NCBI RefSeq assembly: GCF_014145675.1
Contig: NZ_JACGZW010000005.1
Location: 310,001 to 374,000, forward strand
Length of the DNA: 64,000 nt
Direction: 5' to 3'
DNA from: Amycolatopsis dendrobii
Lineage (GTDB): Bacteria > Actinomycetota > Actinomycetes > Mycobacteriales > Pseudonocardiaceae
Shown: piece after piece, positions 44,715-53,655 of the stretch
Numbering within the stretch: position 1 is the stretch's first letter
Layout of the letters: each line of letters opens with the position of its first letter
The notes under the pieces: generated by a model
The model's database searches: none
Seen by the model: the letters and a program-made list of their open reading frames with translations, nothing else
What the model was told of the DNA's origin: nothing
Position numbers and translations under genes: made by a program

Positions 44715-45898
44715 TGGGCGCGCTCGACGGGCTGCGGGTGCTGGACCTGTCGCGGGTGCTGGCCGGGCCGTACTGCACGCAGATGCTGGCCGACCACGGC
44801 GCCGAGGTGATCAAGGTCGAATCGCCCGCCGGGGACGAGACGCGGGGCTGGGGTCCGCCGTTCCTGTCCGAAGGGACCAGCGCGTACTACGCGAACCTCA
44901 ACCGGGGCAAGAAGAACATCGTGCTCGATCTGTCCGGTCCGGACGGTCGTTGCCTGCTCGGCACCCTGCTCGCGGGCGCGGACGTCGTGGTGGAGAACTT
45001 CAAGGCGGGCACGCTCGCGCGCTGGGGCTGGCCGGACGAGACGATCCGGGCGGAGTATCCGGCGCTGATCCATTGCCGCATCACCGGGTTCGGCGCCGAC
45101 GGACCGCTCGGCGGGCTGCCCGGGTACGACGCGGTGTTGCAGGCGTACGGCGGGCTGATGAGCGTGAACGGCGAGGCTGACGGGCCGCCGCTGCGGATCG
45201 GCGTGCCAGTGGTCGACGTGGTGACCGGGGTGCTCGGGTTCTCCGGGATCCTGCTGGCGCTGCACGAGCGGGCGCGGTCCGGGCTCGGGCAGCTGGTGGA
45301 TTGTTCGTTGCTGGACACCGTGATCAGCTTGCTGCATCCGCATTCCGCGGCTTGGCTCGCCGATGGTGCGGTGCCGCGGCGAACTGGTTCGGCGCATCCG
45401 TCGATCGCGCCGTATGAGACCTTTTCGACGGCGGACGGGCCTTTCTTTGTCGGAGCGGGGAACAACCGGCAGTTCGCCGCGCTGGTCGACGTGCTCGGCG
45501 CGCCCGGGCTGGCTTCCGATCCGCGGTTTGCCTCCAATGCCGACCGGGTCAGCAATGTGGGTGAGCTGCGGGCTGAGCTGAGTGTTCTGATCGGACAGTA
45601 CAAGCGGGACTCATTGGCTGAGTTGTTGCTGGCTAAGGGAGTTCCGGCGTCTCCGGTGCACGATATCGCGGAGGCGATGAACGCTCCGCAGGTGCGGCAC
45701 CGGGAAATGGTCGTCGAACGGGACGGGTATCGCGGAGTCGGGGTGCCGGTGAAGCTGGGGCGCACACCCGGTTGTGCGGCGGAATCGCCTCGGCCGCCGG
45801 GGGCGGATACCCGGGAAGTGCTGGCGGCGGCGGGGTTGTCGCGCGAGGAGGTGGAGAGGGCGCTGGCGAAGGGGGTGGCATATGGCGGGCGCGCGTAG
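44714..45898 (+). CDS. CaiB/BaiF-family (class III) CoA transferase
   Basis: A 394-residue class III CoA transferase. The N-terminal signature LRVLDLSRVLAGPYCTQMLADHGAEVIKVE is diagnostic, and the catalytic aspartate is in LPGYDAVLQAYGG. Later motifs include IGVPVVDVVTGVLGFSGILL and the closing VPVKLGRTPG. It moves CoA between carboxylic acids, presumably making the substrate of the adjacent acyl-CoA dehydrogenase. Translationally coupled to that gene. The operon ends at the hairpin 45904-45947. Confidence 0.9.
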   Translation: MGALDGLRVLDLSRVLAGPYCTQMLADHGAEVIKVESPAGDETRGWGPPFLSEGTSAYYANLNRGKKNIVLDLSGPDGRCLLGTLLAGADVVVENFKAGTLARWGWPDETIRAEYPALIHCRITGFGADGPLGGLPGYDAVLQAYGGLMSVNGEADGPPLRIGVPVVDVVTGVLGFSGILLALHERARSGLGQLVDCSLLDTVISLLHPHSAAWLADGAVPRRTGSAHPSIAPYETFSTADGPFFVGAGNNRQFAALVDVLGAPGLASDPRFASNADRVSNVGELRAELSVLIGQYKRDSLAELLLAKGVPASPVHDIAEAMNAPQVRHREMVVERDGYRGVGVPVKLGRTPGCAAESPRPPGADTREVLAAAGLSREEVERALAKGVAYGGRA

Positions 45899-45903
45899 GT
45901 GGC

Positions 45904-45947
45904 TCGTGAGTGTTTATCCCGGTTAGAACCGGGATAAACACTCACGA
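45904..45947. terminator. Long perfect hairpin between convergent genes
   Basis: A perfect 21-bp inverted repeat (45904-45924 with 45927-45947) separated by only two bases, 5 bases after the CoA-transferase stop and 4 before the end of the synthetase gene. It would terminate both transcripts. The arms include GTGAGTGTTTATCCCGG, unrelated in sequence to the GGGAATCTGATTCC elements but of the same build. Confidence 0.8.
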
Positions 45948-45951
45948 CCGC

Positions 45952-48900
45952 TCACCGCCAGGGCCGGACCGGCGTGCCCCGCCACCGGGTGCGCGGCGGG
46001 ACCGTCTCCCCCGCCATCACCAGCGACCCCGAACCCACCGTCGCGCCGTCGGAAACCCCGCTGCCGGGCAGCTGGAACGCGCGCGGGCCGAGCGTCGCGC
46101 CGGAGCCGAGGCGGACCGGATCCAGCCGCATGACGCGGTCGTGGAACAGGTGCGTTTGCAGCACGCAGCCGCGGTTCACCACAGCGTCGTCGCCGAGGTG
46201 GACGAGGTCCGTTTCCGGCAGCCAGTAGCTCTCGCACCAAACGCCGCGGCCGATGCGGGCGCCGAGGGTGCGCAGCCACCAGTTCAGCACCGGCGTGCCG
46301 AGGAACGAACCGGCGAACCACGGCACCGCGAGCGTCTCGACGAAGGTGTCGTACAGCTCGTTCCGCCACACGAACGCGCTCCACAGTGGATGGCGCCCGG
46401 GGCGGAATCGGCCGACCAGCGTCCACTTCATCAGCGTCGTCAGCAACGCGGCGAAGAGACCGGCCGAGACGAACACCGCGGGCGCGAGTGCGGCGGCGAT
46501 CCAGAAGCCGTCCGCGATGTCCACTCCGGTCAATACCGCGCTCACGGCGAGTGCGAGCAGGCCCGCGATCAGCAGCGGCGCGATCCGGCACGACTCGACC
46601 AACGCCCGGGCAAGCTTCAACCGGCGCGGCGGCGCGAAGGTGCGGGCGGGGTCGACGGTGTCGGCGGTCCGGCGCAGCTCCAACGCGGGTCGGCCAAGCC
46701 ACGACGTGCCGTCGGGGACGTCTGCCGGGGTGTCGGACAGGACGCCGACCAGGGAGGCCGAGCCGAGCGTCCGATCCGGGCCGACGACTGCGGAGTTGCC
46801 CACGAAAGCGCGTTCCCCGACTTCGGAAACGCCCAGCCGGACCCAGCCGCGGTCCAATTCGTACGGTGCGGCGAGGACGTCATCGGCGAGGAAAGCACCG
46901 TCTCGCACCCGAAGCAGCGACGGCAGGCTGAGCACAGTGGACAGTTCGACGCCACGGCCGATGCGGGCGCCCAGCAAGCGCATCCAGACCGGAGTCGCCA
47001 GTGCGGCGTAGAGCGGAAACAGCTGCCGCCGGGCGATTTCCAGCAGTTCGTGCACGAACCAGGCCGCCCAGCCCGCGCGGCTCAGCACCGGATAGACCCC
47101 TGGTCGCACGGCCAGGCCGGCCAGTCGCACGAGCAGGACGATCGTCAGGGCGTACACCGCGATTCCGGCGAGGACGAGCAACGGCGTCCACGGCAGGATC
47201 GCCAGTGCGGCGCCGCGCGGATCGTCCGCCGCCGGGATCAGCAGCAGGGCGACCACGATCAGCGGGATCGCGGACACGAACATGAACAACGATCGCAGCG
47301 TCCCGCCCAGCGCGAAGGCCAGCGAGTACCGCTTCGCCCGCGGTGCCGTGGCGGCCGGCCGGGACGGACGCTCTCCCGAAGGCCCGGCCGGCGAGCCGCC
47401 CCAGACCGCGCCGTCCGGTACGCGGGTGTCGAGCGTCGAGCCCGGGAGCAGCACCGATCCGGCTCCGAGGTCGGTGCCGGGCAGCAGCGTGCTGCGGCCG
47501 CCGACCCGGGCGCCGGCTCCGACCCGGACACGGCCGATCCGCAGCACCGGGCCGTCCAGCCACCATCCGGCCAGGTCCGCTTCAGGTTCGATCGCGCATC
47601 CGTCGCCGAAGTCGGCGAGACCGCTGGCTGGCGGCGGTGAATGCAGGTCGACGCCGCGACCGACCCGATTGCCGAGCAACCGGGCATACGGCGCGGCAAG
47701 CGGGGTTCCGGCGACTCCGGGCGGGCCGATCACGGCAGCGAACCGTTCCGCCGTCCACAGTCGCATGTGGACCATGCCGCCGCGGCGGTACTCCCCCGGC
47801 GCGAGCTTTCCGCGCAGCATCCGCACGCCGCCCGCGGCGAGCAGCATCCGCCCCGGCGGGCTCAGCAGCACCAGCCACGCGGGCACGAGGAGCCACCACG
47901 ACATCCGCGGCAGCCACTGCAACGGCAGCACCAGCGAAACCAGCGAGCCGAGCAGCGACACCCACAGCAGCCACCGCATTCCGGACAGGGCCAGCAAAAC
48001 CAGCTGCACCCCAGCCTGCCACCATCCGCTGCCGCGCACCGGAGCGACCGGCGGCTCCTCCACGGCGACAGTTTCGACCGGCGCTCCGGCGAGGCGTTCG
48101 TACAGTTCCCGCGGCGTCGGGCAGGAGTACACATCGGACACTGCCGCGCTCGGATACCGTTCGCGCAACACGGAAACGAGCCGTGCGGCGGTCACGCTCG
48201 AACCGCCGAGGTCGAAGAAGTCGTCGTCCGGCCCGGCCGCGGTTCCGAGATGTTCGCTCCACACCCGCACCAGCCACGCCAGCTTCGGATCGGACGGCAC
48301 CGCCGGCGCGGCGGCCGGTTCCTCCAGCGGCCACGGCAGCGCGTCGCGGTCGAGCTTGCCCGACGCGCGCACCGGCAGATCCGGCACCAACGCGAGCCGA
48401 GGCACCAGCGCCGCGGGCAACCGGTCGCGCAGAAGGCTGCGCGCCGCGGTGCGATCGAGGCTCTCGCCTTCCGGCACCACGTAGCCGACCAGCACCTGTG
48501 CGCCGCTGTCCGTGCGCCGCACGACCGTCGCGGCCGCGGCGACGCCGGGCACCGCACGCAGCGCGGCGTCGATCTCGCCCAGTTCGACGCGTCGTCCGCC
48601 GATCTTGACCTGACCGTCCGCGCGGCCGACGAACTCCAACCCCTCCGGCACCGCGCGCACCAGGTCGCCGCTGCGGTAAGCACGGCTCCAGCCGAGACCC
48701 GGCAGCGGCACGAACTTCTGCGCGTCCTTCGCGGCGTCGAGGTACCGGGCGAGGCCGACGCCGCCGATCACCAGTTCGCCGCTCCGGCCCCAAGGCACCG
48801 GGATGCCCGCCGGGTCCTCCGGGTCGACGACCGCGAGTTCCCAGCCGTCGAGCGGCAGCCCGATCCGCACCGGTTCGCCCGCGCGCAGCCGTTGGGCACA

Positions 48901-49836
48901 CGCGACGACAGTGGTTTCCGTTGGGCCGTATGTGTTCCAGATTTCCCGTTCGCCGTCGTCGAACCGCGTCACGACCTCCGGCGGGCACGCTTCGCCGCCG
49001 AGGATGAGCAGCCGGACGCTGGCCAGAGTGTCCACTGGCCACAGTGCGGCGAGCGTCGGCACCGTCGACACGACCGTGACGCCGCGCTCGACGAGCCACG
49101 GCCCGAGGTCGGCGCCCGCGCGGACGAGCGAGCGCGGTGCTGGGACCAGGCACGCGCCATGTCGCCACGCCAGCCACATTTCCTCGCACGACGCATCAAA
49201 CGCGACGCTCAGCCCGGCCAGCACGCGATCGCCCGGGCCCAGCGGCCGCGCGGCGCAGAACAGCCGGGCTTCAGCGTCCACAAAGGCCGCGGCCGCGCGA
49301 TGCGTGACCGCGACGCCCTTGGGTTTGCCGGTGGAGCCGGAGGTGAAGATGATCCACGCGTCGTCCTGCGGCTGCGGACGGACTCGCGGCCACTGCGGTC
49401 CGCGCGAGGGCGGCAATCCCGCATCGCTCAGGACCAGGCTTACTTGCGCCTCCGTCCACACTGTCTCGGCGCGATCGGCCGGATCGTCGGCGTCGACTGG
49501 AACATAGGCCGCACCAGTGGAGAGAACAGCGAGAATGCTGCGGTACAGCGATGCGGTGCCGGAGGTCATCCGGATGCCCACGCGGTCACCCGGCATGACC
49601 CCGGCGCCGCGGAGCCGTCCGGCGAGTTCTTCGACCTGCGCGGCGAAATCGCGGTACGTCGCGCGCTCGGTTCCGTCGTCCAGCGCGAGCGCGTCCGGGT
49701 GTTTGCGCACTGTTTCGGCGAAAATGTCGTAAAGCGTGCGCACGGCGGGCGCCGGGCCCGCCCGGTAAACCGCCGTCGCCTTTTCGGCGAGCCTCTCGGG
49801 CGCGACTGTGCGCACCCGATCCGCGTCCAGCGTCAC
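45952..49836 (-). CDS. Pls/PosA-family non-ribosomal peptide synthetase (poly-amino-acid synthetase, epsilon-poly-lysine synthetase-like)
   Basis: A 1294-residue membrane NRPS. Residues ~30-520 are an adenylation domain (IIFTSGSTGKPKGVAVTH, NTYGPTETTV, YRSGDLVR, VGRADGQVKIGGRRVELGEI, VRASGKLDRDALP). Residues ~545-615 are a thiolation domain (DDFFDLGGSSVTAARL, phosphopantetheine serine). Then pairs of membrane helices alternate with three acyltransferase-like hexapeptide-fold domains (each opening LGxRxGRGV, at about 785, 1010 and 1210). This is the layout of epsilon-poly-L-lysine synthetase Pls, which polymerises one amino acid at the membrane. The GTG at 49836 follows AGAGG and gives the N-terminal length of known Pls; the frame continues 40 codons upstream. 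The product itself is inferred. Confidence 0.88.
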   Translation of the reverse strand: MTLDADRVRTVAPERLAEKATAVYRAGPAPAVRTLYDIFAETVRKHPDALALDDGTERATYRDFAAQVEELAGRLRGAGVMPGDRVGIRMTSGTASLYRSILAVLSTGAAYVPVDADDPADRAETVWTEAQVSLVLSDAGLPPSRGPQWPRVRPQPQDDAWIIFTSGSTGKPKGVAVTHRAAAAFVDAEARLFCAARPLGPGDRVLAGLSVAFDASCEEMWLAWRHGACLVPAPRSLVRAGADLGPWLVERGVTVVSTVPTLAALWPVDTLASVRLLILGGEACPPEVVTRFDDGEREIWNTYGPTETTVVACAQRLRAGEPVRIGLPLDGWELAVVDPEDPAGIPVPWGRSGELVIGGVGLARYLDAAKDAQKFVPLPGLGWSRAYRSGDLVRAVPEGLEFVGRADGQVKIGGRRVELGEIDAALRAVPGVAAAATVVRRTDSGAQVLVGYVVPEGESLDRTAARSLLRDRLPAALVPRLALVPDLPVRASGKLDRDALPWPLEEPAAAPAVPSDPKLAWLVRVWSEHLGTAAGPDDDFFDLGGSSVTAARLVSVLRERYPSAAVSDVYSCPTPRELYERLAGAPVETVAVEEPPVAPVRGSGWWQAGVQLVLLALSGMRWLLWVSLLGSLVSLVLPLQWLPRMSWWLLVPAWLVLLSPPGRMLLAAGGVRMLRGKLAPGEYRRGGMVHMRLWTAERFAAVIGPPGVAGTPLAAPYARLLGNRVGRGVDLHSPPPASGLADFGDGCAIEPEADLAGWWLDGPVLRIGRVRVGAGARVGGRSTLLPGTDLGAGSVLLPGSTLDTRVPDGAVWGGSPAGPSGERPSRPAATAPRAKRYSLAFALGGTLRSLFMFVSAIPLIVVALLLIPAADDPRGAALAILPWTPLLVLAGIAVYALTIVLLVRLAGLAVRPGVYPVLSRAGWAAWFVHELLEIARRQLFPLYAALATPVWMRLLGARIGRGVELSTVLSLPSLLRVRDGAFLADDVLAAPYELDRGWVRLGVSEVGERAFVGNSAVVGPDRTLGSASLVGVLSDTPADVPDGTSWLGRPALELRRTADTVDPARTFAPPRRLKLARALVESCRIAPLLIAGLLALAVSAVLTGVDIADGFWIAAALAPAVFVSAGLFAALLTTLMKWTLVGRFRPGRHPLWSAFVWRNELYDTFVETLAVPWFAGSFLGTPVLNWWLRTLGARIGRGVWCESYWLPETDLVHLGDDAVVNRGCVLQTHLFHDRVMRLDPVRLGSGATLGPRAFQLPGSGVSDGATVGSGSLVMAGETVPPRTRWRGTPVRPWR

Positions 49837-50107
49837 AGGAAAACCTCTTTCCAGGAGAACAGGAGTCACGAAACCGGCCGGACGCCACTCAACAACGAGC
49901 GGCGTGAGGCCGGGCTGAAGCAGCAGCGCCGTTCCCGGACGCTGAAATCGGAACAAGAACAGATATCGGGCAATCCCCCAGCCACTGCTGTGCGGCTCGT
50001 CACGCGAGTCCGGACATTAGCGGACGCAGCGCCGCCGAAGTCACTCGGCAGAGTTAATTTCGGAATTCGTTCTCAACGGGTTCACAGGATCGTTGTGCTT
50101 CTCCCGT

Positions 50108-51541
50108 TCACCGCACGCAGGGCACCCCGCCTCCGGACAATTCGTCGGCGGGCGAAACCGGGGCGACCGGCACCGGATCGACCTGGTCGGCCTTTTCCCG
50201 GAAATCGGCGCCGAGCACCAGTTTCAGCTCCCCCGCGGCCAGCGCGCCGTCGTAGCCCACGCCGTACCCGCCGCCGAGCGCGGCCACGAGTTTCGCCGCC
50301 GACGCGGAATCCCCGCGTCCGTAGCGGACGACAGTGCGGTGCGTGTGCCGCGCGTTGGACGTGCGCCCGGCACGGTATCCCCGCGACGGGAGCGTCTTCA
50401 GCACCCGGGCGGCCGCGCCCTCACGGCCGCTCGCGTTCACCACGTCCACCGCGGGCCCGGCCGTCGCGGCGGGCGGCGGCGGAACCGTCCGGCCGAGCAG
50501 CCGGGCCGCGGCGGCCCGGATTTTCACCGGATCGACAATGTTGACGTCTTCGCCCTTGGCGTCTTTTTCGAACCGTTCGACCGGAAGCGACGCCAACGTC
50601 AGATCCCCGCCCGCGAACGATTCCGCCTGCCGCGCCAGCGCGTTGAGGTCGAGCCCGGAATCGATCGCGACATTCTCCCGCGCTGCCGAAACCAGCTGGC
50701 CGAGTTTCCCCGGGTCGCCGAACACCCGGCCTTCTTTCAGCTGATGCGCCAGCGAAACGAGAAACGCCTGCTGGCGCCGTTCCCGGTCCAGGTCGGTGAA
50801 CTCGTGCCGGGAATCCCGGCGCTGCCGCACGAACGCCAGCGCCTGCTCCGCGGAAATCCGCTGCTGCCCGCTCGGGAAATCCGCCCCCGAGTAACTGTCG
50901 TGCGCGGGTTCGGACAAACACACCGTGATCGGCTGCACGACCTGAGCCAGCTGATAGAACGCGACCAGGGTGACTTCGACGAAATGGTCCACCGCGACTC
51001 CGCCGAGGAACTGGCGCACCGTAGCGACTTCTGCCGCGCGGCCGGCGTCCCGGGACCTCTGTTCGCGAGCCGCCTTCTCGGTGACGCCTTGCGCGGCAAG
51101 ACGTTTGGCCTCCGCGGCGAACGCGTACCCGTAAGCCTCCTTGATCTTGCCCTGGCACACGCCGTCCGGACAGCCGGCTAGTTCGGTGTAATCGTCGCGC
51201 GGGATGGAGATGACCGTCGGATGCCCGCCGTCGGCCGGAACGTGCAGCAGCATCAGCACGTCGGTGTTGTAGCCGCCGACGTGCTGGTCTCCCGCGTGCA
51301 ACTGCTCGTACAGCTCGGCGGGCAGCGGTTCGCCCCGCTCGTCGAGCCGCGAATCGAGCCCCATGACGAGGATGTTCGTGTCCCCGCCCGGCCGGGCCTG
51401 CCCGTCGAGCGCGGTCGACGCCGTCACCCCGGACAGCAGCGCGCGCAGTTCGGCCCACCCGTAGGCGGCCCCGCCCAGCAGGACCGAGACCAGCGCGACC
51501 ACGCCGATCCGCTCGGCCCAGTGCCCGTTCGCGCGCTCCAT
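50108..51541 (-). CDS. LCP (LytR-CpsA-Psr) family cell-wall glycopolymer ligase with LytR_C domain
   Basis: A 477-residue membrane-anchored protein. One N-terminal helix (about residues 11-31) is followed by the LCP domain (about 55-330) with NILVMGLDSR, GYNTDVLMLLHV, ISIPRDDY, VDHFVEVTLVAFYQLAQVV and the arginine-rich FVRQRRDSRHEFTDLDRERR that binds the polyprenyl-phosphate. A C-terminal LytR_C domain (about 360-450: AVDVVNASGREGAAARVLKTL) follows. LCP enzymes attach polymers such as arabinogalactan or teichoic acids to peptidoglycan. It is 271 bp upstream of the Pls-type gene on the same strand. Confidence 0.9.
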   Translation of the reverse strand: MERANGHWAERIGVVALVSVLLGGAAYGWAELRALLSGVTASTALDGQARPGGDTNILVMGLDSRLDERGEPLPAELYEQLHAGDQHVGGYNTDVLMLLHVPADGGHPTVISIPRDDYTELAGCPDGVCQGKIKEAYGYAFAAEAKRLAAQGVTEKAAREQRSRDAGRAAEVATVRQFLGGVAVDHFVEVTLVAFYQLAQVVQPITVCLSEPAHDSYSGADFPSGQQRISAEQALAFVRQRRDSRHEFTDLDRERRQQAFLVSLAHQLKEGRVFGDPGKLGQLVSAARENVAIDSGLDLNALARQAESFAGGDLTLASLPVERFEKDAKGEDVNIVDPVKIRAAAARLLGRTVPPPPAATAGPAVDVVNASGREGAAARVLKTLPSRGYRAGRTSNARHTHRTVVRYGRGDSASAAKLVAALGGGYGVGYDGALAAGELKLVLGADFREKADQVDPVPVAPVSPADELSGGGVPCVR

Positions 51542-51673
51542 CGCTCACCGCTCCTCCCTCCGGCGCACCCGGTCTACTCCGGGGAACCTGTGAGAGCGAT
51601 GAGAGAGACGGCCCGCCGGGCAGCCCGCCGAGGTCGGACGGGCGCCCGCCGCCGAGCGTCACACTTTGGAGGG

Positions 51674-53011
51674 TCAGCGCCGACGTTCGCGGAGATCGCC
51701 GGGCCGGACGCCGACCAGCAGCACCACGACGGCGAGCAGGATGATGCCCGCGCTGATCTGCAGCCCCAGCGACAGGCTCCCGGTCGAGGACTCGATGAAC
51801 CCGAGCAGCGACGGCGAAGCGGCCGCGGCGAACGAGCCCATCGACGTCACGACCGCGATCCCGGTGGCCGCGGCGCGGTCGGTCAGGTAGATCGACGGGA
51901 TCGAGTAGAACACCGTCAGTCCCGAGTAGTGCGCGGCCGCCATCACCGCGAGCAGCAGGATGATCACCACGACATTGCCGCCGGACACCGAGATCGCCAG
52001 CATCGCGAACACCGCCACGATCCAGCTCGTCGCCGCGTGCCAGCGCCGCTCCAGGGTGCGGTCCGAATGCCGGCCGACCAGCAGCATCACCACGATGCCG
52101 AGCAGCGGCGGGATCGCCGAGAACAAGCCGAGGTTCAGGACGTTGCCGACGCCGGCGTTGGCGATGATCCGCGGCGTCCAGTACGAGACGGCGTTCGCCA
52201 GCGTGTACGCGCCGCACGCGCACAGCCCGAGGATCCAGACCTTCGGGTCGCGCAGGGCGAGCAGCAGGCCGCTGTGTTTCTGCTTCGCCGGGCCCTTGTC
52301 CCGCAGGTCCGCGTCGAGGTCGGCGCGCACGGCGGCCTTCTGCTCGGCGGTGAGCCACTTAGCCTGCTCCGGGCCGTCGGTGACGAAGAGCAGCACGAGC
52401 CCGGCCAGCAGGATCGGCGGGATCCCCTCGATCAGGAACAGCCACTGCCAGTCCGCGAGCCCGCCGACGCCGCCGAGCGAGTGCATGATCCAGCCCGACA
52501 TCACCGACCCGAGCGCGCCGGACACCGGGATGCCGATGAAGAACACGGCCGTCATCCGGGTCCGCCGGGAAGACGGGAACCACAGCGACAGCAGGTACAG
52601 CGCGCCCGGGAAGAACCCGGCTTCCGCGACGCCGAGCAGGAAGCGCGCGGCGTAGAACATGATCTCGTTCTGCACGAACAGGGTCACCACGGTCATCACG
52701 CCCCAGGTGGCCATGATGCGGGCGAGGGTCTTGCGCGCGCCGATGCGGGCGAGCAGCGCGTTGCTCGGGACTTCGAAGAGGATGAAGCCGACGAAGAACA
52801 GCGTGACGCCGAGCCCGTACACCGCGGGGCCGAAGCCGAGGTCCCGTTTCAGGCCCTGCTGCGCGATCCCGATGTTGGTGCGGTCGATGTAGCTCACGAC
52901 GTAACACAGCACCAGCAGCGGCATGACGCGCCGGGCGATCGTGCGATAGGTCGCTTTGCGGTCGAGGCCGGCGGGTGCCGGAGCGCCGGTGACAGCGGAT
53001 GGTTCGGCCAC
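51674..53011 (-). CDS. MFS transporter, anion:cation symporter (ACS) family
   Basis: A 445-residue, 12-helix transporter of the phthalate/tartrate/glucarate-type ACS family. Signatures are LLVLCYVVSYIDRTNIGIAQ at helix 1, FFVGFILFEVPSNALLARIGARK, and RFLLGVAEAGFFPGALYLLSLWFP. The GTG start at 53011 has AAGGAG upstream. It is divergent from a MarR gene across a perfect operator (53061-53079) and probably imports the acid degraded by the operon at 53656-59763. Confidence 0.88.
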   Translation of the reverse strand: MAEPSAVTGAPAPAGLDRKATYRTIARRVMPLLVLCYVVSYIDRTNIGIAQQGLKRDLGFGPAVYGLGVTLFFVGFILFEVPSNALLARIGARKTLARIMATWGVMTVVTLFVQNEIMFYAARFLLGVAEAGFFPGALYLLSLWFPSSRRTRMTAVFFIGIPVSGALGSVMSGWIMHSLGGVGGLADWQWLFLIEGIPPILLAGLVLLFVTDGPEQAKWLTAEQKAAVRADLDADLRDKGPAKQKHSGLLLALRDPKVWILGLCACGAYTLANAVSYWTPRIIANAGVGNVLNLGLFSAIPPLLGIVVMLLVGRHSDRTLERRWHAATSWIVAVFAMLAISVSGGNVVVIILLLAVMAAAHYSGLTVFYSIPSIYLTDRAAATGIAVVTSMGSFAAAASPSLLGFIESSTGSLSLGLQISAGIILLAVVVLLVGVRPGDLRERRR

Positions 53012-53060
53012 GGCTGAGACTCCTTCGTCCGGATCGGGCGAGTGGCAGTCTCGGCATCAA

Positions 53061-53079
53061 GTGTTGAGTTTGTCAACAC
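53061..53079. promoter_or_regulatory. MarR operator, copy 1
   Basis: GTGTTGA-N5-TCAACAC, a perfect 7-5-7 inverted repeat between the divergent ACS transporter and MarR genes. The same arms with the same spacing recur at 53594-53612. Confidence 0.75.
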
Positions 53080-53108
53080 CCAGCGGGTAACGGCTACGAT
53101 GTCCGGCC

Positions 53109-53594
53109 ATGGCCGAACGCGCAGACGGACACGACCTGGTCCCCATCTCCGGACTGCTGTCCTACCGGCTCTCGCGCACGTCGTCGGCGATGTCGCGCAG
53201 CGCCGCGGTGCGCTACCGGCGGGACTTCGGCGTGAGCCTCGGCGAATGGCGCGCGATCGCGCTCATCGCGGCCGACCCGACGCTCACGCTCAACCGGCTC
53301 GCGCGCCGCGCCGGACTCGACAAAGCGCAGATGAGCCGCGTGGTCAGCCGGCTGACCGACCGCGGCCTGGTGAACCGCACGGCCGGGTCGGGGCGCACGT
53401 CGCAGCTGGCGCTGACCGCCGAGGGCACCCGGGTGTACCGCGGCCTGATCACCGCCGCCAACGAGCGCGACGCGGACTTCCTCGCCACGCTCACCGGCGA
53501 GGAGGCGCGGGTGCTGGACCGCGCGCTGGACAAGCTGGCCGAGCACGCGCTGGCCGTCGAGGAGAGTGAGCGGGCTCACCCGGCCGTCGAGTAG
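53109..53594 (+). CDS. MarR-family transcriptional regulator
   Basis: A 161-residue winged-helix regulator: dimerisation helices at both ends and a central DNA-binding region (GEWRAIALIAADPTLTLNRLARRAGLDKAQMSRVVSRLTDRGLV, then a beta-wing RTAGSGRTSQLALTAEG). MarR proteins usually respond to phenolic or acyl-CoA ligands. It lies between two identical operators, so it should control itself, the ACS transporter and the acyl-CoA operon. Confidence 0.9.
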   Translation: MAERADGHDLVPISGLLSYRLSRTSSAMSRSAAVRYRRDFGVSLGEWRAIALIAADPTLTLNRLARRAGLDKAQMSRVVSRLTDRGLVNRTAGSGRTSQLALTAEGTRVYRGLITAANERDADFLATLTGEEARVLDRALDKLAEHALAVEESERAHPAVE

Positions 53595-53612
53595 TGTTGA
53601 CTTTATCAACAC
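53594..53612. promoter_or_regulatory. MarR operator, copy 2
   Basis: GTGTTGA-N5-TCAACAC, identical arms to copy 1, starting on the last base of the MarR stop codon and 44 bp upstream of the lyase start. It makes the six-gene operon downstream part of the MarR regulon and implies a promoter between the two genes. Confidence 0.75.
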
Positions 53613-53655
53613 CCTCGCGTACTTCTGGATCCACCGACGAGGAGGTGGGCCCAGG

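Noticed and set aside
47641..50544. 967-codon plus-strand frame opposite the Pls-type synthetase
   Set aside because: His/Arg/Pro-rich antisense sequence crossing two real minus-strand genes.
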